Positions 1-5,190 of a DNA stretch of 5,190 bases are shown here, piece by piece. Location: NCBI GenBank assembly GCA_016742295.1, contig JACVCA010000113.1, positions 1 through 5,190 on the forward strand, written 5' to 3'. The position numbers were made by a program, and so were the translations under genes. The notes under the pieces are model-generated. The model had not been told where the DNA came from. It ran no database searches and was given only the letters and a program-made list of their open reading frames with translations. The stretch is from Alphaproteobacteria bacterium. GTDB taxonomy: Bacteria > Pseudomonadota > Alphaproteobacteria > JAGOMX01. Within the stretch, counting starts at the first letter, position 1, and every line of letters begins with the position of its first letter.

Positions 1-153
1 AAATAACCCTACAGCTTTATAGCTTACACCCTTTTCAGAAAGCCATATTGCCAGGGTACTCGATGTCAGGAATAAAGGAATTGCACTTGAAAACCCTAAT
101 AAACCGATGATTAGGAGCCGACGTTTCATATAAATAGCAACCCAACTTAACAA
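1..153 (-). CDS. ampG: AmpG-like muropeptide permease, N-terminal part (runs off the left edge)
   Basis: Partial gene of at least 43 codons, open to the window edge. It should be an inner-membrane major facilitator permease that imports anhydro-muropeptides for cell-wall recycling. What is visible is the first membrane segment: a basic KRR followed by LLIIGLLGFSSAIPLFLTSS, then TLAIWLSEKGVSYKAVGLF. AmpG proteins have the pattern LLGFSSGLPL..T.STL..WL...GV....GLF here, so the match is good although short. The only ATG is at 127-129. A TTG at 151-153 would add LLSWVAIY, which resembles the usual alphaproteobacterial AmpG lead-in, so I extended the call to it. Neither start has a good Shine-Dalgarno. 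The frame is open back to the typA stop. The gap to typA is 36 bases from the TTG or 60 from the ATG, so the two are probably co-transcribed. The rest of the protein lies outside the window; a related MFS permease cannot be excluded. Confidence 0.75.
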   Translation of the reverse strand, partial: MLSWVAIYMKRRLLIIGLLGFSSAIPLFLTSSTLAIWLSEKGVSYKAVGLF

Positions 154-189
154 GTTTAATTGATTGAAAGCTGCACCTTTTAAATGAAG

Positions 190-2010
190 TTAATCCTCAC
201 CAGAACGTTTCGCTCTTTTACGAGCATTTGGATCTAGTAACCGTTTTCTAAGCCGGATAAAACGCGGGGTGACTTCCACGAGTTCATCATCAGCAATATA
301 AGAAATTGATTCTTCAAGAGTTAAAAGTCTTGGTGGTGTTAAGCGGACAGCATCGTCTTTGCCTGCAGCCCGCATATTGGTCAATTGCTTGCCTTTAAGA
401 GCATTAACTTCAAGATCATTATTGCGTGTATGCTCGCCTATAATCATACCTTCATATAAAAGATCACCTGGCTCAACAAACATGATGCCACGATCTTCAA
501 GATTCCAAAGTGCATAGGCCACAGCTTCACCTTGACCATTAGAAATAAGTACACCTGTTCGTCGGCCTTCGATGTCACCTTTATAAGGAGCATAATCAAG
601 GAATAGGCGTGTCATCACACCGGTTCCGCGCGTATCTGTCATAAATTCCCCGTGATAGCCAATTAATCCCCGTGAAGGTGCATGGAAAGTTATGCGGTTT
701 TTACCGCCTCCAGAGGGGCGCATATCAGTCATTTCAGCTTTGCGAAGGCTCATTTTTTCAACAACAATGCCTGAGAATTCTTCATCTACGTCGATTTGAA
801 CCTCTTCGATGGGTTCAAGACGTCTGCCTTTATCATCAGTGCGATAAAGGACGCGGGGTCTGCTGATGGAAAGTTCAAATCCCTCTCGGCGCATAGTTTC
901 AATCAAAACAGACATCTGTAATTCACCCCGACCGGCGACTTCAAATGCATCTTTGTCTTCTGTTTCTCGTATGTGAATTGCAATATTTGATTCTTGTTCA
1001 CGCATGAGGCGATCACGAATCAAGCGTGATGTTACCTTTGTTCCATCTTTACCTGAAAGCGGAGAGTTATTGACAGCAAAAGTCATAACCAAAGTAGGTG
1101 GATCAATAGGCTGAGCTGCAATTGGTACTTCAACTTCAGGAGCGCAAATTGTATGGGTTACTGTGGCTTCACTCAGGCCTGCAATTGAGATAATATCTCC
1201 GGCCATCGCAGTTTCAACAGGTTCTCGATTAAGGTGACGGAATGCTAAGACTTTTGTCAAGCGCCCGGCTTCTATCTTTTTACCCTCATGATCAAGAGCT
1301 TTAACAGAAGTATTGACTTTAACAGATCCACTTTGAATACGGCCAGTTAAGATACGGCCTAAGTAAGGATCCATTTCAAGAATTGTTGCAAGCATCGTAA
1401 ATGGTGCATCAGGATCAGCGATAGGCTCAGGAATATAACTGACAATTTCATCAAAAAGTACTGCTAAATCTTTGTGTTCATCGGCTAAATCTCTAACCGC
1501 CCAACCTTGACGTGCTGAGGCGAAGATGGTCGGGAAATCGAGTTGATGCTCGTTAGCATCTAAGGCTACGAACAAATCAAAAATTTCATTCAGGACTTCA
1601 TCTGGACGTGCATCAGGCCTGTCAGCTTTATTAATAACCACGATCGGCTTAAGCCCAAGCTTGAGAGCTTTTGCTAGCACAAATTTTGTCTGTGCCATCG
1701 GGCCTTCGGCGGCATCTACCAGGACTACGACTCCATCAACCATTCCTAAAATACGTTCAACCTCGCCGCCAAAATCCGCATGTCCTGGAGTATCAACAAT
1801 ATTGAGCCGTACATCTTTCCATACGAGAGAGGTGCATTTTGCAAGAATCGTGATACCTCGCTCACGCTCAAGATCGTTGGAATCCATGGCGCGTTCAGCC
1901 ACTGCCTGATTTTCGCGAAAAGCCCCACTTTGTTGAAGTAAGGCATCCACGAGAGTGGTTTTCCCATGATCGACGTGGGCAATAATTGCAAGGTTACGTA
2001 ATTTCATCAT
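190..2010 (-). CDS. typA: Ribosome-associated translational GTPase TypA/BipA
   Basis: Complete 606-residue gene, the usual length for the family (about 607 in E. coli). TypA/BipA is a cytoplasmic EF-G-like GTPase that binds the ribosome and supports 50S assembly and growth under cold or other stress. The GTPase domain shows all its motifs: G1 AHVDHGKTT (11-19), G2 RGITI (51-55), G3 DTPGH (73-77), G4 NKAD (127-130) and G5 SAR (165-167). The beta-barrel domain, the EF-G-like domain (GRGELQMSVLIETMRREG) and the family-specific C-terminal domain (GRRTGVLISNGQGEAVAY; GMIIGEHTRNNDLEVN; TPPRLLTLEESI) follow in order. It ends in a basic tail, RKRLLDPNARKRAKR. The gene starts with ATG ATG; either methionine may be used and no good Shine-Dalgarno is visible. 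It diverges from ihfA, and ampG follows on the same strand. A TATAAT on the minus strand at 2117-2122 is a possible -10, but lacks a good -35. Confidence 0.98.
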   Translation of the reverse strand: MMKLRNLAIIAHVDHGKTTLVDALLQQSGAFRENQAVAERAMDSNDLERERGITILAKCTSLVWKDVRLNIVDTPGHADFGGEVERILGMVDGVVVLVDAAEGPMAQTKFVLAKALKLGLKPIVVINKADRPDARPDEVLNEIFDLFVALDANEHQLDFPTIFASARQGWAVRDLADEHKDLAVLFDEIVSYIPEPIADPDAPFTMLATILEMDPYLGRILTGRIQSGSVKVNTSVKALDHEGKKIEAGRLTKVLAFRHLNREPVETAMAGDIISIAGLSEATVTHTICAPEVEVPIAAQPIDPPTLVMTFAVNNSPLSGKDGTKVTSRLIRDRLMREQESNIAIHIRETEDKDAFEVAGRGELQMSVLIETMRREGFELSISRPRVLYRTDDKGRRLEPIEEVQIDVDEEFSGIVVEKMSLRKAEMTDMRPSGGGKNRITFHAPSRGLIGYHGEFMTDTRGTGVMTRLFLDYAPYKGDIEGRRTGVLISNGQGEAVAYALWNLEDRGIMFVEPGDLLYEGMIIGEHTRNNDLEVNALKGKQLTNMRAAGKDDAVRLTPPRLLTLEESISYIADDELVEVTPRFIRLRKRLLDPNARKRAKRSGED

Positions 2011-2438
2011 GATTTAAAACTTTTGAGTCCTATTAAAAGTAAAGCCCTTACTATGCTCATCTAAACGCGTGATTTAATTAAGGGTTTAATTTGTCTATTC
2101 ATTACCATCTATTAAAATTATAGAATCTTAAAAATAATATATATTTTATTATCCCGTTTATAAAACATTGTTGAGATCAGCCGTCAAGCTTTGTTTTGCT
2201 AAAGGGGGATGTTAAAATCTTGAAATTGAGAATCAAGCTAGTTAAAAGAACTCTATTTCTACAGAAGTAAGTTGCAAGAAAGCAAAACAACTGAGGTATA
2301 TTAAAAAGATCATCGCTTGGAAGAAATTACAAGTGAAGAAGTGTACTCCCCAATAAAGGTTACACTGTATGTAATATCATTCAGATAATGAGCTAATGAA
2401 CGTGATCTTATCACCAGCGAAGAGTTTATAGAATTTGT
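2011..2438. other. Divergent spacer between typA and ihfA, no recognised gene
   Basis: AT-rich DNA separating two divergent genes. The typA-proximal part (about 2011-2160) is very AT-rich. It contains an imperfect inverted repeat (2042-2050 with 2079-2087, 8 of 9 bases complementary) and a minus-strand TATAAT at 2117-2122 that may belong to a typA promoter. The middle and right parts (2242-2442) contain plus-strand stretches that look protein-like but are broken by TAA at 2302-2304 and TAA-TGA at 2386-2391; these are discussed as a finding. I see no tRNA, terminator or known repeat family here. Confidence 0.5.
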
Positions 2439-2466
2439 TTGACGAACAAACTATACCTTGTATAAT
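2439..2466 (+). promoter_or_regulatory. Sigma70-type promoter of ihfA
   Basis: A -35 box TTGACG (2439-2444, 5 of 6 to TTGACA) and a perfect -10 box TATAAT (2461-2466) are separated by 16 bases. Transcription should start near 2473, giving a 5' leader of about 25 bases before the TTG start. This is the best promoter match in the window and supports independent transcription of ihfA. Confidence 0.8.
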
Positions 2467-2486
2467 ACAGCATCAAATCAAGTAAT

Positions 2487-2492
2487 AAGGAG
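2487..2492 (+). promoter_or_regulatory. Ribosome binding site fixing the TTG start of ihfA
   Basis: AAGGAG lies 6 bases upstream of the TTG at 2499-2501, ideal spacing. Because the gene has no ATG near its conserved N-terminus, this site decides the start. The promoter just upstream leaves little room for an earlier start. Confidence 0.85.
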
Positions 2493-2498
2493 CTACCC

Positions 2499-2795
2499 TT
2501 GCCAAACCATACTCTCACACGTTCAGATCTTTGTGATACACTTTGTAAGAAACTTGACGTTTCTCGTCAACAAACGGTTAACTTGGTTGAATCGCTCTTA
2601 CAAGAAATTGCAAATGCTCTTGTTAAAGAGGGGCATGTTAAAATATCCTCATTTGGAACTTTCCATATCCGGAAAAAAAGCGAACGTATTGGACGTAATC
2701 CAAAAACTGGTAAGGAAGTGATGATTACACCTCGAAAAAGCCTATCTTTTCGAGCATCTCATCTTTTGAAAGAGAGTGTCAATAAACGCATTTAA
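2499..2795 (+). CDS. ihfA: Integration host factor, alpha subunit
   Basis: A 98-residue protein of the HU/IHF family, complete at the usual IHF-alpha length. IHF-alpha pairs with IHF-beta to bend DNA sharply at specific sites and acts in the nucleoid, in transcription control and in site-specific recombination. The N-terminal helices are TLTRSDLCDTLCKKL and VNLVESLLQEIANALVKEG. They are followed by the beta-saddle start VKISSFGTFHIRKK (48-60) and the DNA-intercalating arm GRNPKTG (65-71), with the conserved proline at 68. RSDLCDTL near the N-terminus and ERIGRNPKTGKEV...RKSLSF match alphaproteobacterial IHF-alpha better than HU, which usually has a different sequence after the arm. The start is TTG. 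The gene has its own promoter and is 177 bases from rpiB with no clear terminator between them. In many bacteria ihfA sits beside pheST or, in alphaproteobacteria, near plsX-fabH; neither is here. Confidence 0.93.
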   Translation: MPNHTLTRSDLCDTLCKKLDVSRQQTVNLVESLLQEIANALVKEGHVKISSFGTFHIRKKSERIGRNPKTGKEVMITPRKSLSFRASHLLKESVNKRI

Positions 2796-2972
2796 TTCTT
2801 TTTGATTGTGAAATCTTAAAGTAAAAAAAGCTTTATTGTGAATTAGTTGGTCTCTTAGAGTGTTTAATGTGAGGAATACTCTTATAGGTCCGAAAAAATT
2901 CTCACTTTATTGAAATGGATGTATCAAAGTAACTTCTAGAGCCTGCTTGCTCAAGATGCAGGGAAAAATACT

Positions 2973-3410
2973 ATGATTCAAAAATTGATTCTCGCTTTTT
3001 CTGCCGATCATGCTGGTTATACAATGAAGCAACATCTTATTGAATATGCCCAGGAGCTTGGCCATGTTATCCTTGATTTCGGGGTTCAAGGCCTTGAACC
3101 TGTGGATTATCCTGACTTAGTACCGCCTGTAGTTGAGAGTATTGTTAAGGGTCAAGCCCATTTTGGTATTATGGTATGTGGCAGTGGGATTGGTATGGAT
3201 ATTGCAGCAAACCGTCATGCGGGGATTCGTGCAGCCCTCTGTCATTGTAGTTTAATCGCCACACGTGCTCGTCAACATAATAATGCTAATGTTCTATGTT
3301 TAGGGGCGCAGTTTATTGGCAATCTTGTTGCTAGAGAATGTTTGCTAAAGTTTACAACCACCAATTTCGAAGGTGGTCGCCACCAAAGACGCATTGATAA
3401 ACTTCAATAG
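2973..3410 (+). CDS. rpiB: Ribose-5-phosphate isomerase B
   Basis: A 145-residue member of the RpiB/LacA family, full length. It interconverts ribose 5-phosphate and ribulose 5-phosphate in the non-oxidative pentose phosphate pathway, in the cytoplasm, normally as a dimer. Active-site residues known from E. coli RpiB are present with a constant offset of three: D12-H13 (in SADHAGY), catalytic C69 in CGSGIGM, S71 replacing the threonine of CGTGIG, H102 in HNNANVL, and R136 and R140 in GGRHQRRID. The start is ATG with AGGGA at 2960-2964, 8 bases upstream. Part of that site (GCAGG, 2958-2962) can pair with CCTGC at 2942-2946, a weak 5-bp hairpin that might modulate translation. In many alphaproteobacteria rpiB is followed by glyA; here no gene follows for 333 bases. 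I see no convincing promoter in the 177-base upstream spacer, so read-through from ihfA is possible. Confidence 0.96.
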   Translation: MIQKLILAFSADHAGYTMKQHLIEYAQELGHVILDFGVQGLEPVDYPDLVPPVVESIVKGQAHFGIMVCGSGIGMDIAANRHAGIRAALCHCSLIATRARQHNNANVLCLGAQFIGNLVARECLLKFTTTNFEGGRHQRRIDKLQ

Positions 3411-3412
3411 AA

Positions 3413-3663
3413 TTAAAGATACTCTATATTTAGGATTTGAAGGTAATAACTCCTATAATATGTCCTATCATCAGATTTTAATTTTTTAGGATGCGCGTCT
3501 TCAGCTGGACTGAAGCCAATCGTTTCAATAAGGAAGCTTGCAGTTGGTTGCAGTTCCATCCTTGTTTCTTCATCTAAAAGTTTAATATAGAAAGAATAAT
3601 TGAAGCATGGGTTGGTAAATAACGTTCTATATCTCCAATAAATTCAAGCCTGGTAGTTAATTT
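3413..3663 (-). pseudogene. Possible decayed minus-strand gene remnant between rpiB and fabI
   Basis: The 333-base spacer between rpiB and fabI holds no intact gene, but the minus strand has protein-like stretches in different frames. One frame (3663 down to 3577) reads RLEFIGDIERYLPTHASIIL before a TAG at 3574-3576. A second frame (down to a TAA at 3413-3415) reads LLDEETRMELQPTASF and FLIETIGFSPAEDAHPKK, and contains a 48-codon ATG frame starting at 3559. Joining them needs one frameshift near 3580-3600. The mixed, charged composition differs from the K/I/N/F-rich translations expected of random AT-rich DNA. I do not recognise the family. It could be chance, or a small real protein beginning at 3559, although no good ribosome site precedes that ATG. 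No convincing fabI promoter or rpiB terminator is visible in this spacer. Confidence 0.28.
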
Positions 3664-3743
3664 TTAATGGGACTTCCTCTTTCTCCAAAGATTATGGTAT
3701 AGATGCAACTGCAAATTATATTTAAAGTTAAAGCGAGGACCAA

Positions 3744-4571
3744 ATGACAACAGTAAAACCTCTAATGTTGGGGAAAAAAGGGCTCATTATGGGGGTTGCA
3801 AATGATCGCTCAATTGCCTGGGGGATAGCGCAAAAAGTGGCCGAGCAGGGGGCTGAGTTAGCCTTTACGTACCAAGGCGAAGCTTTAGGAAAACGGGTGC
3901 AGCCTTTAGCTGAATCTTTAGGCTCAAATCTAATCTTGCCCTGTGATGTGACTGACACCCACAGTGTTGAGAGCCTTTTTCAAACTTTAAAAGATCAATG
4001 GGGTACGCTCGACTTTGTTGTTCATGCCATTGCTTTTTCAGATAAGGAAGAGTTAAAGGGAAAATACCTCAATACATCTCGCGAGAATTTTTTGCGCACG
4101 CTGGATATCTCATGTTTTTCTTTTACGGAAGTTTGCCGTCATGCTACAGGGATGATGTCTGAGGGCGGTAGTTTGCTTACCCTGACTTACTATGGGGCAG
4201 AAAAAGTAATGCCTCATTATAACGTTATGGGAGTTGCAAAAGCAGCCCTTGAGGCAAGTGTTCGTTATTTAGCAGTTGATTTGGGGGGTGATGGCATCCG
4301 GGTTAATGCGATTTCAGCTGGCCCTATCCGAACTCTAGCAGCCTCAGGAATAGGGGATTTCCGTTATATTTTAAAGTGGAACCAATATAATTCGCCCTTA
4401 AAGCGTAATGTTGATATTGATGAAGTTGGAAACTCAGGACTTTATTTTCTCAGTTCGCTATCATCAGGTGTGACAGGAGAAGTCCATCATGTTGATTGTG
4501 GGTATCATACGGTTGGGATGAAAGCTGTGGATGCGCCTGATATAGATGTTACAATGGGGAAGGCCGACTAA
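3744..4571 (+). CDS. fabI: Enoyl-[acyl-carrier-protein] reductase (NADH), FabI type
   Basis: A 275-residue short-chain dehydrogenase, close to the usual FabI length (about 262-275). It reduces trans-2-enoyl-ACP to acyl-ACP with NAD(P)H, the last step of each fatty acid elongation cycle, in the cytoplasm as a tetramer. The N-terminal cofactor-binding stretch is GLIMGVANDRSIAWGIA, with FabI-type spacing rather than the classical GxxxGxG. The catalytic Y-x6-K pair is Y159 and K166 in YNVMGVAKAALEASVRYLA; Y149 matches the second conserved tyrosine of E. coli FabI. The ISAGPIRTLAASGI block (190-203) and HVDCGYHTVGMK end complete the family pattern. F206 matches E. coli F203 in the substrate loop. 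Residue 97 is alanine in HAIAFSDK where E. coli has G93; alanine here is also normal in S. aureus FabI, so it is no proof of triclosan resistance. The start is ATG with GAGGA at 3735-3739, 4 bases upstream. It stands alone, with long spacers on both sides. Confidence 0.97.
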   Translation: MTTVKPLMLGKKGLIMGVANDRSIAWGIAQKVAEQGAELAFTYQGEALGKRVQPLAESLGSNLILPCDVTDTHSVESLFQTLKDQWGTLDFVVHAIAFSDKEELKGKYLNTSRENFLRTLDISCFSFTEVCRHATGMMSEGGSLLTLTYYGAEKVMPHYNVMGVAKAALEASVRYLAVDLGGDGIRVNAISAGPIRTLAASGIGDFRYILKWNQYNSPLKRNVDIDEVGNSGLYFLSSLSSGVTGEVHHVDCGYHTVGMKAVDAPDIDVTMGKAD

Positions 4572-4907
4572 CAATTAATTTAAAATTCTGGATCTTTATT
4601 ACTTGTATTAAGCCTGCAAGAATTATATGGGCGCAGGACAATGACAGAGGGGGAGGAGACCAGAGAGGACTTGGAATTCACAAGAAATCTATTCCCTACT
4701 TTGTGATGCTTGGGGTTAAAGGGTTATTTCGAGGAAAAACCTCACGCCTCTTGATTCGTGGATTTAATCTTTGCTTGTAGGGCCTTTAATCTTTAAATTA
4801 GGTAAAATTATTTTAGCACTTGATTATTAATATTATATGAGTTAAGAGAAGATCATCCAGTTAAGAATTGATTATTATCAAATCTAACTTTAATTGTGTT
4901 TCTTTGT
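4572..4907. other. Spacer between fabI and tRNA-fMet, no gene
   Basis: This 336-base stretch holds no open frame with family signals on either strand and no 5S rRNA, which often precedes tRNA-fMet in alphaproteobacterial rRNA operons. Contents: a G/A-rich stretch on the plus strand (about 4637-4675, including GAGGGGGAGGAGA), a short hairpin GAGG/CCTC (4731-4734 with 4740-4743) without a T-tract, an exact 10-base direct repeat TTTAATCTTT (4763-4772 and 4785-4794, 22 bases apart), and a very AT-rich run up to the tRNA that probably contains its promoter. No clear intrinsic terminator for fabI is visible. Confidence 0.5.
4868..4894 (+). promoter_or_regulatory. Possible promoter of tRNA-fMet
   Basis: TTGATT (4868-4873) and TTTAAT (4889-4894) could be the -35 and -10 boxes, and the latter would start transcription about 6-7 bases before the mature tRNA. 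The spacing is only 15 bases, shorter than ideal, and the region is so AT-rich that chance matches are likely. Confidence 0.3.
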
Positions 4908-4985
<78 letters not shown>

Positions 4986-4995
4986 CAAAATCAAG

Positions 4996-5027
4996 GGCTT
5001 AGCAGAAATGCTAAGCCTTTCTTTTTT
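4996..5027 (+). terminator. Intrinsic terminator of tRNA-fMet
   Basis: A perfect 9-bp stem, GGCTTAGCA (4996-5004) with TGCTAAGCC (5009-5017), is closed by a GAAA tetraloop and followed by TTTCTTTTTT (5018-5027). It sits 11 bases after the tRNA CCA end and should end a single-tRNA transcript. Confidence 0.93.
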
Positions 5028-5190
5028 GCTCTGGGGACAAATTAGGGACAGTAAGAGCTGAAGTCCGTCAACCGCTCACATCATCGACCAACATGAGTAC
5101 AGGCGGTCGCGGGGTCATGGAATGTCCCTTATAACAACCTTAACCGGCGCCCGAGCTTACAGGGGTTGACTCACAGCAACTGCTGGCCGG
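5028..5190. other. GC-richer region beyond the tRNA terminator, no recognised gene
   Basis: Immediately after the terminator the base composition changes: 5091-5190 is 58% G+C by my count, against about 40% elsewhere. No frame on either strand is open for more than a short stretch with recognisable motifs. The region contains a tandem GGGACA at 5034-5039 and 5045-5050 (11 bases apart), an inverted copy TGTCCC at 5123-5128, and a 10-base copy of the tRNA 5' end (GTCGCGGGGT at 5106-5115). It may be the edge of an integrated element or of a differently composed gene that continues to the right. This is inference from composition and short repeats only. Confidence 0.45.
5034..5050 (+). repeat. 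Tandem GGGACA motif, 11-base period
   Basis: GGGACA occurs at 5034-5039 and again at 5045-5050, one helical turn apart, with an inverted TGTCCC at 5123-5128. Such spaced short copies can be protein-binding sites, but six-base matches may arise by chance. Confidence 0.4.

Noticed and set aside
672..866. Plus-strand 64-codon frame inside typA
   Set aside because: It is antisense to a well-conserved part of typA, has no ribosome site, and its C/R-rich translation resembles no family.
1661..1991. Two frames (plus 1661-1909, minus 1746-1991) over the GTPase domain of typA
   Set aside because: Both overlap the G-motif coding region in other frames and have no domain signals.
2340..2366. Hairpin AGTGTA/TACACT in the ihfA upstream spacer
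   Set aside because: Six pairs with a long loop, no T-tract and no link to a gene.
2458..2721. 87-codon plus-strand frame starting at 2458
   Set aside because: It overlaps ihfA out of frame, its start lies inside the promoter, and the ihfA frame shows the conserved family motifs.
2907..3089. 60-codon minus-strand frame over the rpiB start
   Set aside because: Antisense to the conserved DHAG region of rpiB with no supporting ribosome site or family match.
3490..3577. Short plus-strand ATG frame of 28 codons in the rpiB-fabI spacer
   Set aside because: No Shine-Dalgarno and no recognisable motif; the minus strand reads more like coding here.
3728..3958. 76-codon minus-strand frame over the fabI start
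   Set aside because: Antisense to the FabI cofactor-binding region; a shadow of the real gene.
3744..4571. A97 in FabI (G93 in E. coli) as a triclosan-resistance marker
   Set aside because: Alanine occurs at this position in susceptible FabI such as that of S. aureus, so the residue alone says nothing about resistance.
4731..4743. GAGG-AAAAA-CCTC hairpin as the fabI terminator
   Set aside because: Only a 4-bp stem, no T-tract after it, and 160 bases from the fabI stop.
4763..4794. Direct repeat TTTAATCTTT, 22 bases apart, as an iteron or operator
   Set aside because: Only two copies in very AT-rich DNA with no associated replication or regulator gene; chance is likely.

Overview
The window reads as a piece of an AT-rich alphaproteobacterial chromosome. 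By eye it is roughly 40% G+C, with spacers richer in A/T. The protein sequences point to Alphaproteobacteria: an IHF-alpha with the GRNPKTG arm, a FabI with the HAIAFSDK and HVDCGYHTVGMK motifs, and a TypA with a basic C-terminal tail. Long gene-poor spacers, lost gene clusters and decayed-looking spacer DNA would fit a host-associated lineage such as Holosporales or Rickettsiales. That placement is inference, not proof.

Layout. The left edge carries the start of an AmpG-type permease gene on the minus strand (1-153), just downstream of typA/bipA (190-2010, minus). A 488-base spacer holds the divergent upstream regions of typA and of ihfA (2499-2795, plus). ihfA has a near-consensus sigma70 promoter, a strong Shine-Dalgarno and a TTG start. 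rpiB (2973-3410, plus) follows as a single gene. A 333-base spacer with possible minus-strand gene remnants separates it from fabI (3744-4571, plus). After another 336-base spacer comes an initiator tRNA-fMet (4908-4984) with a clear intrinsic terminator (4996-5027). The last ~160 bases are clearly richer in G+C, have no recognisable gene, and look like a junction with different DNA.

How the genes work together. These are mostly independent housekeeping functions: a ribosome-associated GTPase, a muropeptide importer, a DNA-bending protein, a pentose-phosphate isomerase, the last reductive step of fatty acid elongation, and translation initiation. Only typA and ampG look co-transcribed.

I found no convincing new multi-gene system. 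The observations most worth following are the A29-U41 variant of the initiator tRNA's three-G:C anticodon stem, the composition shift and short repeats beyond the tRNA terminator, and possible relic coding in the two spacers.
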